From positions 1 to 64,000 of the forward strand of contig JAEUPB010000018.1 of the NCBI GenBank assembly GCA_016789955.1: a stretch of 64,000 bases of DNA, written 5' to 3'. Shown piece after piece: positions 28,384 through 41,062 of the stretch; position 1 is the stretch's first letter; every line of letters begins with the position of its first letter. This stretch comes from Rubrivivax sp. (lineage in GTDB: Bacteria > Pseudomonadota > Gammaproteobacteria > Burkholderiales > Burkholderiaceae_C). The translations under genes and the position numbers were made by a program. The notes under the pieces are model-generated. The model saw only the letters and a list, made by a program, of their open reading frames with translations. It did no database searches and was not told the origin of the DNA.

Positions 28384-31302
28384 CTACGGCACGCTGCCGT
28401 GCAGCACGGGCTGCAGGAAGCGGCCGGTGTGGCTGCCGGCGTGCGCGGCCACCGCCTCGGGTGTGCCGGCCACCACCACGCGGCCGCCGCCGGCACCGCC
28501 TTCGGGCCCCATGTCGACGAGCCAGTCGGCGGTCTTGATGACGTCCAGGTTGTGCTCGATCACGACGATCGTGTTGCCGGCGTCGGCGAGTTGGTGCAGC
28601 ACCTTCAGCAAGAGGCCGATGTCGTGGAAGTGCAGCCCCGTGGTGGGCTCGTCGAGGATGTACAGCGTGCGCCCGGTGTCGCGCTTGGAGAGCTCCAGCG
28701 CCAGCTTCACGCGCTGCGCCTCGCCGCCCGACAGCGTGGTGGCGCTCTGGCCGAGGCCGATGTAGCCCAGCCCCACGTCGAGCAGCGTCTGCAGCTTGCG
28801 CGCGATCGACGGCACGGCGGAGAAGAAGCCGTGCGCCTCCTCCACCGTCATCGCCAGCACCTGCGCGATGTTGCGGCCCTTGTAGAGGATCTCCAGCGTC
28901 TCGCGGTTGTAGCGCGCGCCGTGGCACACGTCGCACGGCACGTAGACGTCGGGCAGGAAGTGCATCTCCACCTTGATCACGCCGTCGCCTTCGCAGGCCT
29001 CGCAGCGGCCGCCGCCGCTGGACGCGCTGACGTTGAAGCTGAAGCGCCCGCTGGTGTAGCCGCGCTCGCGCGCCGCGGGCACCTCGGCGAACATGTCGCG
29101 GATCGGTGTGAACAGGCCGGTGTAGGTGGCCGGGTTGCTGCGCGGCGTGCGCCCGATCGGGCTCTGGTCGACGTTGATCACCTTGTCGAAGAGTTCCAGC
29201 CCTTCGATGCGGTCGTGCGGCGCGGGCTCGGCGTGGCTCTGGTAGAGCTTGCGCGCCACCGCGGCGTAGAGCGTGTCGTTGATCAGCGTGCTCTTGCCCG
29301 AGCCGGACACGCCCGTGACGCAGGTGAACAGGCCCACGGGGATGTCGACGTCGTCGCCGCGCAGGTTGTTGCCGCGCGGGCGCACGATGCGCAGCACCTT
29401 GGGCTCGTCGATGCCGGCATCGGCGTCGCGCCGCCGCCTCGGCACCTCGATGCGCAGCGCCTGCGCGAGGTAGCGGCCGGTCAGCGAGGCCTCGTCGGCG
29501 GCGATCTGCGCCGGCGTGCCCTGCGAGACCACGTGGCCGCCGTGCACACCGGCGCCCGGGCCCATGTCGACGACGTGGTCGGCGGCGCGGATCATGTCCT
29601 CGTCGTGCTCGACCACCAGCACCGAGTTGCCGAGGTCGCGCAGGTGCTTCAGCGTGCCGATCAGCCGCTCGTTGTCGCGCTGGTGCAGCCCGATCGACGG
29701 CTCGTCGAGCACGTACATCACGCCCGACAGCCCCGAGCCGATCTGGCTGGCCAGCCGGATGCGCTGCGCCTCGCCGCCCGACAGCGTGTCGGCACCGCGC
29801 TCCAGGCTCAGGTAGGTGAGCCCGACGTCGTTCAGGAAGCGCAGCCGCGAGCGGATCTCGCGCACGATCTTGGCGGCGATCTCGGCCTTGTTGCCTTGCA
29901 GCCGCAGGCCGTCGAAGTAGGCCAGCGCGTCGGCCAGCGTCGCGCGCTCGACCTCGAAGATCGCGCGGCCGCGCTCGCCGCCGTCGTGCTGCAGCACCAC
30001 GTGGCGCGCCTCGCGCCGCAGCCGCGTGCCGTGGCACTGCGGGCATGGCCGCGCGGACTGGTAGCGCGCGAGCTCCTCGCGCACCGCCACCGAGTCGGTC
30101 TCGCGCAGCCGGCGCTCGAAGTTCGGCAGGATGCCTTCGAACGGATGGCGGCGCTTGACGGTGCGCGTCTTGCCGCGCGCGCCGTCGGCCGTGTAGGTGA
30201 ACTCGATGTCCTGCTCGCCCGAGCCGTGCAGCAGCACGTGGCGCGCCTGCTCGGGCAGCGACTCGAACGGCGCATCGAGATCGAAGGCGTAGTGGCGCGC
30301 CACGCTCTCGAGCAGCGAGTGGGTGTAGGGGTTGCGCCGGTCCCAGCCCTTCACGGCGCCCGAGGCCAGCGACAGGCTCGGGAACGCCACCACGCGGTCG
30401 GGGTCGATCGCGGTGATCTGCCCGAGGCCGTCGCAGCCGGGGCAGGCGCCGATCGGCGAGTTGAACGAGAAGAGGCGCGGCTCGAGTTCCGGCAGCGAGT
30501 AGCTGCACACCGGGCAGCCGTAGCGGCTGCTGAACAGGTGCTCGCGCGGCGCGGCGCCCTCGGCGGCGTCGATCTCCAGCGCGATCGCGCGGCCGTCCGC
30601 GATGCGCAGCGCCGCCTCGAAGCTCTCGGCCAGGCGCTGCTTCATGTCCGGGCGCGTGCGCAGCCGGTCGATGACGACGTCGATGTCGTGCTTGGCCGTC
30701 TTCTTCAGCTTCGGCAGCGCTTCGGCCTCGACCACCGCGCCGGGCTCGCCGTCGCTGCCGATGCGGAAACGCACGTAGCCGCGCGCCTGCATGTCGGCGA
30801 ACAGCTCGACGAACTCGCCCTTGCGGTCGCGCACCACCGGGGCCAGCACCATCAGCCGCGTGTCCTCGGGCAGCGCGAGCACCGCGTCGACCATCTGCGC
30901 GACGCTCTGCGCCGCCAGCGGCAGCCCGTGGTCAGGGCAATACGGCGTGCCGGCGCGCGCGTAGAGCAGCCGCAGGTAGTCGTGGATCTCGGTGATGGTG
31001 CCGACGGTGGAGCGCGGGTTGTGGCTGGTGGCCTTCTGCTCGATCGAGATCGCCGGCGACAGGCCCTCGATGACGTCGACGTCGGGCTTGTCCATCAGCT
31101 GCAGGAACTGCCGCGCGTAGGCCGACAGGCTCTCGACGTAGCGGCGCTGCCCCTCGGCGTACAGCGTGTCGAAGGCGAGGCTGGACTTGCCCGAGCCCGA
31201 CAGACCCGTGATCACCACCAGCGCGTGCTTGGGGATGTCGAGGTCGATGTTCTTCAGGTTGTGCGTCCGTGCTCCACGGACGCTCAGCACGGTGTCGGGC
31301 AC
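28384..31302 (-). CDS. uvrA: Excinuclease ABC subunit A
   Basis: UvrA, the damage-recognition ATPase of nucleotide excision repair. Near the start: [16 protein letters not shown] and Walker [10 protein letters not shown]. Zinc-binding sites include CPVC with CPGC (~245-275 region) and CEAC with CDVC (~720-750). Two ABC signatures ([24 protein letters not shown]) and Walker B sequences ([20 protein letters not shown]) are present. About 972 residues with the GTG at 31302; a GTG at 31383 would give 999. Neither has a clear ribosome binding site; 31302 is preferred because homology begins right after it. E. coli UvrA has 940 residues. Confidence 0.93.
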   Translation of the reverse strand: MPDTVLSVRGARTHNLKNIDLDIPKHALVVITGLSGSGKSSLAFDTLYAEGQRRYVESLSAYARQFLQLMDKPDVDVIEGLSPAISIEQKATSHNPRSTVGTITEIHDYLRLLYARAGTPYCPDHGLPLAAQSVAQMVDAVLALPEDTRLMVLAPVVRDRKGEFVELFADMQARGYVRFRIGSDGEPGAVVEAEALPKLKKTAKHDIDVVIDRLRTRPDMKQRLAESFEAALRIADGRAIALEIDAAEGAAPREHLFSSRYGCPVCSYSLPELEPRLFSFNSPIGACPGCDGLGQITAIDPDRVVAFPSLSLASGAVKGWDRRNPYTHSLLESVARHYAFDLDAPFESLPEQARHVLLHGSGEQDIEFTYTADGARGKTRTVKRRHPFEGILPNFERRLRETDSVAVREELARYQSARPCPQCHGTRLRREARHVVLQHDGGERGRAIFEVERATLADALAYFDGLRLQGNKAEIAAKIVREIRSRLRFLNDVGLTYLSLERGADTLSGGEAQRIRLASQIGSGLSGVMYVLDEPSIGLHQRDNERLIGTLKHLRDLGNSVLVVEHDEDMIRAADHVVDMGPGAGVHGGHVVSQGTPAQIAADEASLTGRYLAQALRIEVPRRRRDADAGIDEPKVLRIVRPRGNNLRGDDVDIPVGLFTCVTGVSGSGKSTLINDTLYAAVARKLYQSHAEPAPHDRIEGLELFDKVINVDQSPIGRTPRSNPATYTGLFTPIRDMFAEVPAARERGYTSGRFSFNVSASSGGGRCEACEGDGVIKVEMHFLPDVYVPCDVCHGARYNRETLEILYKGRNIAQVLAMTVEEAHGFFSAVPSIARKLQTLLDVGLGYIGLGQSATTLSGGEAQRVKLALELSKRDTGRTLYILDEPTTGLHFHDIGLLLKVLHQLADAGNTIVVIEHNLDVIKTADWLVDMGPEGGAGGGRVVVAGTPEAVAAHAGSHTGRFLQPVLHGSVP

Positions 31303-31398
31303 GGGCGGGGCTTCGAAAGGGAACCGGAAACTATGCCAGACGGGCGCCTCGCGGGCATCACCTGCCCGGTCTGTCGGCTGCACCAGAAGTGGGCGGCG

Positions 31399-33276
<1,878 letters not shown>

Positions 33277-33333
33277 CGGACGGCATGCTATCGGATGGCC
33301 CGCCCGGGGCCGCTGCAACGGCATCCCCCGGCC

Positions 33334-33355
33334 GGGCCCCCCGCTCCGGGGGCCC
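33334..33355. repeat. C/G-rich perfect palindrome in the recQ-ssb gap
   Basis: GGGCCCCC, a 6-base loop, and GGGGGCCC form an 8-bp perfect stem between divergent genes, so it cannot be a terminator for either. Similar C-run/G-run inverted repeats occur at 37831-37843 and 56594-56606, suggesting a dispersed small element. Confidence 0.4.
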
Positions 33356-33413
33356 CCGCCGGAGCGCCCGCCACGGGGCGTGACACGGGGTCGGCGCGAT
33401 GGAGGCCCGACGC

Positions 33414-33419
33414 GATAAT
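33414..33419 (+). promoter_or_regulatory. -10 box for ssb
   Basis: GATAAT (5 of 6 to TATAAT), 37 bases before the ssb ATG. No convincing -35 or LexA box lies in the intergenic region. Confidence 0.4.
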
Positions 33420-33456
33420 GACCTCATCCCAACCCCACTTCCCCTCGGGAGCAGCC

Positions 33457-33954
33457 ATGGCCTCGGTCAACAAAGTCATCGTCGTCGGCAATCTCGGCCG
33501 CGACCCCGAAGTGCGCTACACCGCCAGCGGCTCGGCCATCTGCAACGCCACCATCGCCACCAGCCGGCAGTGGAAGGACAAGACCAGCGGCGAGCGCCAG
33601 GAAGAGACCGAATGGCACCGCGTGGTGTTCTACGACCGCCTGGCCGAGATCGCGGGCGAGTACCTGAAGAAGGGCCGCTCGGTGTACGTCGAGGGGCGCC
33701 TGAAGACCCGCAAGTGGACCGACAAGGACAACGTCGAGCGCTACACCACCGAGATCGTCGCCACCGAGATGCAGATGCTCGGCGGTCGTGAAGGCGGTGG
33801 CGGCATGGGCGGCGGTGCGGGCGGCGGCATGGGCGACGAAGGGAGCGGCAGCGCCCCGCAGCGCAGCGCCCCGCCTGCCAAGCCCGCGCCGAGCAAGCCG
33901 GCCCAGAAGTCGGCCACCGGCTTCGACGACATGGACGACGACATCCCGTTCTGA
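33457..33954 (+). CDS. ssb: Single-stranded DNA-binding protein
   Basis: A 165-residue SSB. OB-fold at ~1-112 ([38 protein letters not shown]), a Gly/Met then Pro/Ser/Ala/Lys-rich linker (~113-150) and the acidic tip MDDDIPF that recruits repair and replication proteins. The start has GGGAG six bases upstream. It protects ssDNA in replication and repair; its neighbours recQ and uvrA are repair genes. Confidence 0.97.
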   Translation: MASVNKVIVVGNLGRDPEVRYTASGSAICNATIATSRQWKDKTSGERQEETEWHRVVFYDRLAEIAGEYLKKGRSVYVEGRLKTRKWTDKDNVERYTTEIVATEMQMLGGREGGGGMGGGAGGGMGDEGSGSAPQRSAPPAKPAPSKPAQKSATGFDDMDDDIPF

Positions 33955-33970
33955 CGCCGACGCACCTCCG

Positions 33971-34447
33971 ATGAGCGACCTGCGCGAACGGCTCGTCCGC
34001 AACGTGGCCGAGGTGGCGCTGGAACACCAGCAGCGCGAGCCGCTGTACGACACGCGCTGCGGCAGCGTGACCAACCGCGACGTGGCGCGCAAGCTCGGCG
34101 CCGGCTATGACGAGGTCCAGCCCGGCCAGCGCGGCTGCCCGTACCACTACCACCTCGCTCAGGAGGAGATGTTCGTGATCCTCGAGGGCGAGGGCACGCT
34201 GCGCGTGGCCGGCGAGATGATCCCGGTGCGCACCGGCGACGTGATCACGATCCCGCCGGGCCCCGAGTACCCGCACCAGATCATCAACACCTCCACCGCG
34301 CTGCTGAAGTTCATGTCGATCAGCACGCAGGAGCGGCCCGAGGTCTGCTACTACCCCGATTCAGGCAAGGTCGGCGCGTTCCACTTCGGCACGCGGCTGA
34401 TGCAGCGGCCCGAGGCGAACCTCGACTACTGGGACGGCGAGCCTTGA
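33971..34447 (+). CDS. Cupin-domain protein
   Basis: A 158-residue single-domain cupin. The two cupin motifs are visible: the first with HYHLAQEEMFVILEGEG (~61-77; His and Glu ligands) and the second with PPGPEYPHQIINTS (~100-113; His ligand). A 28-residue C-terminal extension ends in YWDGEP. The metal and substrate are not readable; the family includes dioxygenases, isomerases and sugar-binding proteins. It starts 16 bases after ssb and its stop overlaps the TTG of the next gene. Confidence 0.8.
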   Translation: MSDLRERLVRNVAEVALEHQQREPLYDTRCGSVTNRDVARKLGAGYDEVQPGQRGCPYHYHLAQEEMFVILEGEGTLRVAGEMIPVRTGDVITIPPGPEYPHQIINTSTALLKFMSISTQERPEVCYYPDSGKVGAFHFGTRLMQRPEANLDYWDGEP

Positions 34448-35133
34448 GCGACGCGTTCCAGCAGCACGGCCAGGGCAACGTGGTGCGCGTCGGCGCGCAG
34501 GTGGCGCTGGCCGGCATGCTGGTCGGGCACCACAACCACATCGAGATCGCCGATGCGGCGATCCCGTCGCCGATCACGCTGCGCGTGCACGGCCACCACA
34601 ACCGCATCGTCATCGGCGGCGCATCGGAGATCAAGGGCCTGGCGATCTCCATCGGCAACCACCTGCCGGCGCACCGCACGACGATCGAGATCGGCGACGA
34701 GTTCACCATCGAGGTCGGCGGGCGCTTCCTGCTCTACAACTCGGGCAGCTCGCTGCGCATCGGCCGGCGCTGCATGTTCTCCAGCGGCATCACGCTGCGC
34801 TGCGGCGAGTCGCCGCACCTGATCTTCGACCGCGATACCGGCGCGTACCTCGATATCTCCGAGGGCGTGACGATCGGCGACCATGTCTGGGTCGGCGAAG
34901 GCGTGTACATCACCAAGTCGGTGTCGATCGGCGACGAGTCGGTGGTGGGCGCCCGCAGCGTCGTGACGCGGCGGTTCACCGAGACGCACGTGGCGATCGC
35001 CGGCAACCCGGCGCGCGTCGTGCGCGAGCACGTGCAATGGATCCGCAACCCCGGCCTGCTCGAGGAGGGCAGCGCGTACCACCGCGCCTTCCACGATCGA
35101 CAGGCCGAATTCGACCCCCGCGAGGAACCGTGA
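34444..35133 (+). CDS. Left-handed beta-helix acyltransferase (hexapeptide repeat)
   Basis: A 229-residue protein of the LbH/LpxA-like fold: hexapeptide-type repeats run through most of its length (for example HNHIEIADAAI, IGGASEIKGLAISI, LDISEGVTIGDHVWVGEGV, SVSIGDESVVGARSVV), then a C-terminal AGNPARVVREHVQW typical of O-acetyltransferases. It starts with TTG in a TTGA overlap with the cupin stop, so it is translationally coupled. Its own stop overlaps the next ATG (TGATG). Acyl donor and acceptor are unknown; a sugar O-acetyltransferase is a fair guess. Confidence 0.78.
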   Translation: MSDAFQQHGQGNVVRVGAQVALAGMLVGHHNHIEIADAAIPSPITLRVHGHHNRIVIGGASEIKGLAISIGNHLPAHRTTIEIGDEFTIEVGGRFLLYNSGSSLRIGRRCMFSSGITLRCGESPHLIFDRDTGAYLDISEGVTIGDHVWVGEGVYITKSVSIGDESVVGARSVVTRRFTETHVAIAGNPARVVREHVQWIRNPGLLEEGSAYHRAFHDRQAEFDPREEP

Positions 35134-36650
35134 TGACCCTGACCCGCTCGACGCTGCTGCGCGGCCTGCCCGCGGCGACCCTGGCCGTGGCCGCCGTGCT
35201 GGCGACCGCGTGGCCGGCCGCACACGCCCAGCCGAAGAAGGACACGCTGGTGCTGGCCATGACGCTGGAGCCGCCCGGCCTGGACCCCACCGCTGGCGCG
35301 GCGTCGGCGATCGCCGAGATCACGCTCTACAACATCTACGAGACGCTGACCAAGATCAACAGCGACAGTCGCACCACGCCGCTGCTGGCCGAGAGTTGGA
35401 CGGTCTCGCCCGACCTGAAGACCTACACCTTCAAGCTGCGCCCCGGCGTGAAGTTCCACAACGGCGAGCCGTTCGGCTCGGCGAACGTGAAGTTCTCCTT
35501 CGAGCGCGCGGTGGCCAAGGAGAGCACGAACAAGGACAAGGCGGTCTTCGCCAACATCGAACGTATCGACACGCCCGATGCCCAGACGGTGGTGCTGAAC
35601 CTCAAGAACGGCGACCCCGACCTGTTGTTCAAGCTGGGTCAGGGCACGGCGATCATCGTCGAGCCCAAGAGCGCCGGCGCCAACAACACGCAGCCCACCG
35701 GCACCGGGCCCTATCGGCTGGCCAACTGGAACCGCGGCAGCTCGGTGGTGCTTGAGCGCTGGGACGGCCACCGCGCCGCCAAGGATGTGAAGCTGCGCCG
35801 CGTGACGATGCGCTTCATCAGCGACCCCGCGGCGCAGGTGGCCTCGCTGCTGTCGGGCGACGTCGACGTCTTCCCTCGCGTGGCGGCGGCACGCTCGCTC
35901 AAGCAGTTCGAGAGCAACAAGAAGTACCAGGTGCTGATCGGCGGCTCGCGCGCCAAGACCATCCTGGCGATGAACAACAAGCGCAAGCCGCTGGACGACG
36001 TGCGCGTGCGCCGCGCGATCTACGCGGCCATCGACCGCGCGGCGGTGATCGAAGGCGCGGCCGACGGTTTCGGCGCGCCGATCGGCAGCTTCTACGTGCC
36101 GGGCGCGCCGGGCTATGTCGACACCACCGGCATCAACCCGTACGACCAGGCCAAGTCGCGCGCGCTGCTGCACCAGGCCGGCATCACGCCGCCGCTGGAG
36201 CTGACGATGAAGCTGCCGCCCACGCCCTACGCGCGCCAGGGTGGCGAGGTGATCGCGGCGCAGCTGGCCAAGGTGGGCATCGTCGCGAAGATCGAGAACG
36301 TCGAGTGGGCGCAGTGGCTCTCGGGCGTCTACGGCCAGAAGGCCTATGACCTCACGGTCATCTCGCACGTCGAGCCGCTGGACTTCGGCAACTTCGCGCG
36401 GCCGGGCTACTACTGGAACTACGACTCGGCCGAGTTCAACGCGCTGTGGGCGAAGATCAACGCGACGATCAAGCCCGACGAGCGCAACAAGCTGCTGGCA
36501 CAGGCGCAGAAGCTGGTGGCCGAGGACGCCGTGGCCGCGTACCTCTACCAGCCGACCTGGATCACCGTGGCGAATGCGCGCGTGAAGGGGATCTGGAAGG
36601 ACATGCCGTTGTTCGTCAACGACATGTCCGCGATGAGTTGGGCCCCCTAG
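35133..36650 (+). CDS. Peptide/nickel-type ABC transporter substrate-binding protein
   Basis: A 505-residue family-5 extracellular solute-binding protein (DppA/OppA/GsiB type). A signal peptide (ends AAHAQ, ~32) is followed by LVLAMTLEPPGLDPT and the family signature LAESWTVSPDLKTYTFKLRP (split near residue 90). No permease or ATPase genes follow; instead an IS630 element begins in its stop codon. TAG at 36648-36650 is built from target TA plus the first G of the IS; removal of the IS would also give TAG, so the protein is intact. If permease genes once followed, they are not here now. Confidence 0.88.
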   Translation: MTLTRSTLLRGLPAATLAVAAVLATAWPAAHAQPKKDTLVLAMTLEPPGLDPTAGAASAIAEITLYNIYETLTKINSDSRTTPLLAESWTVSPDLKTYTFKLRPGVKFHNGEPFGSANVKFSFERAVAKESTNKDKAVFANIERIDTPDAQTVVLNLKNGDPDLLFKLGQGTAIIVEPKSAGANNTQPTGTGPYRLANWNRGSSVVLERWDGHRAAKDVKLRRVTMRFISDPAAQVASLLSGDVDVFPRVAAARSLKQFESNKKYQVLIGGSRAKTILAMNNKRKPLDDVRVRRAIYAAIDRAAVIEGAADGFGAPIGSFYVPGAPGYVDTTGINPYDQAKSRALLHQAGITPPLELTMKLPPTPYARQGGEVIAAQLAKVGIVAKIENVEWAQWLSGVYGQKAYDLTVISHVEPLDFGNFARPGYYWNYDSAEFNALWAKINATIKPDERNKLLAQAQKLVAEDAVAAYLYQPTWITVANARVKGIWKDMPLFVNDMSAMSWAP

Positions 36651-37810
36651 TGTTCTGTCCCGTTAATTCATAGGCACAGAATCTGCATGGGTTGAGGCAT
36701 CCTCGGAGATGCCTGATGCCCAACGCCTACACCCGTACCAGCAACATCGAGCTCACCGACGTCGAGCGTACGGAGCTCGTCTCGATGGCCAGATCGCGGT
36801 CGCTGCCAGCCGCATTGGCGCTGCGCGCGCGCATCGTCTTGGCCTGCGAAGGACTCGGCAAGGCCAGCACAGAAGTCGCCATGACGTTGGGGATCGACCG
36901 CAACACGGTCAACAAGTGGCGTGCGCGATACGCCCGGGACCGCATCTCTGGTCTGTACGACGAACTGCGTCCGGGACGGCCTCGAACGGTGGACGACGAA
37001 AGAGTGTCGGAGTTGATCAACAAGACGTTGCACACCAAGCCCGCCGATGGCTCGACGCATTGGAGTACCCGAGGGCTTGCCAGCGAGACAGGCATCAGCA
37101 AGAGCACGGTGGCACGCTACCTCCAGCTCTTCAAGCTCAAACCGCACCGCGTCGAGAGCTTCAAGCTCTCAACCGATCCGCTGTTTGTCGAGAAGCTGCG
37201 CGATGTGGTGGGCCTGTACCTGAATCCACCGGAGAACGCGCTGGTGCTGTGCGTCGACGAGAAGAGTCAATGCCAGGCGCTGGAGCGCACGCAGCCGATG
37301 CTGCCGCTGGGGCTGGGCTACGTCGAAGGCGTCACGCATGACTACGTGCGCCATGGCACCACGACGCTGTTCGCCGCGCTGAACGTGCTCAATGGCGCCA
37401 TCCTGGCCGAGTGCAAACCGCGCCATCGGCATCAGGAGTTCCTGGCGTTCCTGCGCTCCATCGACAAGGCAGTGCCGGCTGAGTTGGACGTGCATTGCAT
37501 CGTCGACAACTACGCCAGCCACAAGCATCCCAAGGTCAAGGCTTGGCTGGCAAATCGGCCGCGCTGGCACATGCACTTCGTGCCGACCTACTCCAGTTGG
37601 CTCAATCAGGTCGAGCGGTTCTTCGCCATCATCACGGACAAGGCGATCCGACGCGGCTCGTTCACCAGCGTGAAGGAACTGACGACGAAGATCGACAACT
37701 TCGTCAGCCAGTACAACCACGACTGCAAGCCGTTCACCTGGACGGCTACCGCCGATTCAATCCTTGCCAAGCTCGCCCGCCTCTGCGGACGAATTACTGG
37801 GACAGGACAC
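36650..37810 (+). mobile_element. IS630-family insertion sequence, apparently complete
   Basis: 1161 bp with imperfect terminal inverted repeats (GTGTTCTGTCCCGTTAATTC at the left; 17 of 20 match the right end, 37791-37810) flanked by TA duplications at 36648-36649 and 37811-37812, the target used by IS630/Tc1-mariner elements. It holds one transposase gene. Base composition is visibly lower in G+C than the neighbours, as expected for a recent arrival. It sits exactly in the TAG stop of the upstream gene and regenerates it. Confidence 0.92.
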
Positions 37811-37813
37811 TAG
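36716..37813 (+). CDS. IS630-family transposase
   Basis: A 365-residue DDE transposase. N-terminal helix-turn-helix regions (MTLGIDRNTVNKWRARY; GISKSTVARYLQLF) bind the ends. The catalytic acids are seen in LVLCVDEKSQCQALERTQP (first Asp), HCIVDNYASHKHPKV (second Asp) and YSSWLNQVERFF (Glu). The ATG at 36716 is chosen; a TTG at 36692 is also in frame. The stop TAG at 37811-37813 uses the flanking TA plus one host base, so the element itself ends without a stop. No frameshift: probably active. Confidence 0.93.
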   Translation: MPNAYTRTSNIELTDVERTELVSMARSRSLPAALALRARIVLACEGLGKASTEVAMTLGIDRNTVNKWRARYARDRISGLYDELRPGRPRTVDDERVSELINKTLHTKPADGSTHWSTRGLASETGISKSTVARYLQLFKLKPHRVESFKLSTDPLFVEKLRDVVGLYLNPPENALVLCVDEKSQCQALERTQPMLPLGLGYVEGVTHDYVRHGTTTLFAALNVLNGAILAECKPRHRHQEFLAFLRSIDKAVPAELDVHCIVDNYASHKHPKVKAWLANRPRWHMHFVPTYSSWLNQVERFFAIITDKAIRRGSFTSVKELTTKIDNFVSQYNHDCKPFTWTATADSILAKLARLCGRITGTGH

Positions 37814-37909
37814 CTCCCTATCGGTCGCGTCCCCCCGAGGGGGAGCCTTGCGGCGGACCGGCGGAGCCGGATCCGCGCAAGTGCTCAATGGGCCGCGCGG
37901 GGCGCGGCC
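37814..37909. other. Intergenic DNA after the IS, with palindromes
   Basis: Contains CCCCCC-GA-GGGGG (37831-37843), then an imperfect inverted repeat of CTTGCGGCGGACC type and a GGCCGCG/CGCGGCC stem at 37891-37909. No gene is seen. These are likely transcription-ending or dispersed repeat structures. Confidence 0.4.
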
Positions 37910-37943
37910 CTGATCGTCGGCGCCTGATGCCGCCGACGATCAG
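37910..37943 (-). terminator. Strong hairpin after the thiolase gene
   Basis: A perfect 13-bp stem (CTGATCGTCGGCG / CGCCGACGATCAG) with an 8-base loop abuts the thiolase stop codon. A second G+C hairpin follows (37891-37909). There is no T tract, so it may be factor-assisted, but position and strength favour a terminator. Confidence 0.55.
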
Positions 37944-39128
37944 TCAGACTCGTTCGAAGATGGCGGCGATGCCCTGGCCGCCGCCGATGCACATCGTGAC
38001 CAGGGCGTAGCGGCCGCCGGTGCGGTGCAATTCGTGGATCGCCTTCGTGGCCAGGAACGCGCCCGAGCAGCCGATGGGGTGGCCGAGCGCGATGGCGCCG
38101 CCGTTGGGGTTGACCTTGCCCAGGTCGAACTCGAGGCCACGCGCCACGGCGATGGCCTGCGCGGCGAAGGCCTCGTTCGACTCGATCACGTCCATCTGCG
38201 ACAGCGTGAACCCGCCCTTCTTGAGCGCTGCCTTGGTGGCCGGGATCGGGCCTTCGCCCATCACGTCGTTGGGCACGCCGGCCACCGCGTAGGACGCCAG
38301 GCGCGCCAGCGGCTTGTGGCCGTTCGTGTTCGCCACGCTGGCATCGGCCAGCACCAGGAAGGCGGCGCCGTCATTGATGCCCGACGCGTTGCCGGCGGTC
38401 ACGGTGCCGTCCTTCTTGAACGCGGGCTTCATCTTGGCCAGCGTCTCCATCGTGGTGCCGGCCTTCACGTGCTCGTCGGTGTCGAAGGTGACCTCGCCCT
38501 TGCGCGTCTGCTTGACGATCGGGACGATCTGGCCCTTGAAGCGGCCCTCGGCGATGGCCGCGGCGGCCTTGCGGTGCGACTCCACCGCCAGCGCGTCCTG
38601 CTGCTCGCGCGTGATGGTCCACTTGGCGGCCAGGTTCTCGGCCGTGATGCCCATGTGGCCGACGCCGAACGGGTCGGTCAGCGTGGCGACCATAGAGTCG
38701 ATCATCTTCACGTCGCCCATGCGCGCGCCGCTGCGCAGTTGCGGCGACAGGTAGGCGCCGCGGGACATCACCTCGACGCCGCCGCCGATGCCCGCGTCGG
38801 CATCGCCGAGCAGGATGTTCTGCGCCGTCGTGACGATCGCCTGCAGCCCTGACGAGCACAGGCGGTTCACCGCCATCGCCACCGAGTCCATCGGCAGCCC
38901 GGCCTGGATCGACGCCACCCGCGCCACGTAGGCGAAGCGCGATTCGGTGGGGATGCAATTGCCCACCGTCACGTAGTGGATGCGCTGCGGGTCGAGGCCC
39001 GAGCGGGCGATCGACTCCTTCATCACCGTGCCGCCGAGTTCATGGGGCTCGATGTCCGCCAGGCCGCCGCCGAAGCTGCCGATCGCCGACCGCACGGCCG
39101 ACATCACCATCACGTCACGCTTGCTCAT
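37944..39128 (-). CDS. Acetyl-CoA C-acetyltransferase / beta-ketothiolase
   Basis: A 394-residue thiolase II-type enzyme that condenses or cleaves beta-ketoacyl-CoA. Nucleophilic Cys in NRLCSSGLQA (~88-97), His in NPNGGAIALGHPIGCSGA (~345-362) and the second active Cys in TMCIGGGQG (~380-388). Length matches PhaA/BktB (393-394). It could serve polyhydroxyalkanoate synthesis or degradation of acids; no phaB or phaC lies beside it. The ATG at 39128 begins the conserved protein. A strong hairpin follows its stop. Confidence 0.92.
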   Translation of the reverse strand: MSKRDVMVMSAVRSAIGSFGGGLADIEPHELGGTVMKESIARSGLDPQRIHYVTVGNCIPTESRFAYVARVASIQAGLPMDSVAMAVNRLCSSGLQAIVTTAQNILLGDADAGIGGGVEVMSRGAYLSPQLRSGARMGDVKMIDSMVATLTDPFGVGHMGITAENLAAKWTITREQQDALAVESHRKAAAAIAEGRFKGQIVPIVKQTRKGEVTFDTDEHVKAGTTMETLAKMKPAFKKDGTVTAGNASGINDGAAFLVLADASVANTNGHKPLARLASYAVAGVPNDVMGEGPIPATKAALKKGGFTLSQMDVIESNEAFAAQAIAVARGLEFDLGKVNPNGGAIALGHPIGCSGAFLATKAIHELHRTGGRYALVTMCIGGGQGIAAIFERV

Positions 39129-39266
39129 GTCTGCACTCCTGTTGCGAGGTCTCGACTGCGACCGCAGCCGATTGCGGCGCCGCGCCCCATGCCCGCACTG
39201 TGGCGCGGCCACATTGCAGGACGCTGACGATGTGCCGCGCCGCCTGCGCGGCCCGAGGAGCGGCGT

Positions 39267-39935
39267 TCAGTCGTTCTGCAGCCGTTCCTTGATGATGACA
39301 GAGCCGTTTTCCTGCGTCTCGATGACACCGCGCTCTTCCAGGTCCTTCATGACCCGGCTGACCATCTCGCGCGAGGCACCGACCACCTTGGCCATGTCCT
39401 GGCGGCTGACCTTGTGGCGGATGATCTTCACGCCGTCGATGTCCTCGGCCATGTCCAGCAGCGTGCGGGCGACACGGCCGTAGACGTCCAGCAGCGCGAG
39501 CGACTCGATCTGCCGGTCGGCGTTGCGCAGCCGCTTCACCAGGCCGCGCAGGATGGCGTAGGAGAGCGTGGAGTTCTCGGGCAGGCAGCGGGCGAAGTCC
39601 TGCCGCGCCAGCACCAGCATGTCCGTCTGCACCTCGGCGCGCACGGTGGCGGAGTGCGGCTCGTTGTCGATCAGGCTCATCTCGCCGACGTAGTCGCCCG
39701 ACTCGAGCACCGCGAGGATGACCTCGCGTCCGCGCGTGTCGCTGGTCAGCACGCGGGCGCGGCCGTTCAGCAGGATGAACAGGGCGTTGCTCTTGCGCCC
39801 CTGCTCGACGACCAGCTCGCCACGGCGGAAGCGGCGCTTGACGACGCTGTCCGCGATGGCTTGCGCCTGGTCGGCGGTGAGCAGCGAGAACAGCGGCACG
39901 CGTCGGATCAAGTCCAGGTTGGACAGCATCGACAT
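39267..39935 (-). CDS. Crp/Fnr-family transcriptional regulator
   Basis: A 222-residue regulator. Cyclic-nucleotide-binding-like beta barrel at ~15-120 (GRARVLTSDTRGREVILAVL, SGDYVGEMSLIDNEPHSATV), a long helix, and a C-terminal winged helix with recognition segment VSRQDMAKVVGASREMVSRV (~172-191). The pattern GEMSLIDNEPHSATV resembles the CRP phosphate-binding cassette, and no N-terminal FNR Cys cluster is present, so it is CRP-like and not an iron-sulfur sensor. Divergent from trxB. Confidence 0.9.
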   Translation of the reverse strand: MSMLSNLDLIRRVPLFSLLTADQAQAIADSVVKRRFRRGELVVEQGRKSNALFILLNGRARVLTSDTRGREVILAVLESGDYVGEMSLIDNEPHSATVRAEVQTDMLVLARQDFARCLPENSTLSYAILRGLVKRLRNADRQIESLALLDVYGRVARTLLDMAEDIDGVKIIRHKVSRQDMAKVVGASREMVSRVMKDLEERGVIETQENGSVIIKERLQND

Positions 39936-39956
39936 TCCAAGATCCCCTCGTTGTGA

Positions 39957-41030
<1,074 letters not shown>

Positions 41031-41062
41031 CGCCGGCTTTCCTGAAAAAACTGCGAGTCGAC

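Noticed and set aside
36650..37810. IS disrupting the substrate-binding-protein gene
   Set aside because: The insertion is in the stop codon and regenerates TAG, so the protein is full length.
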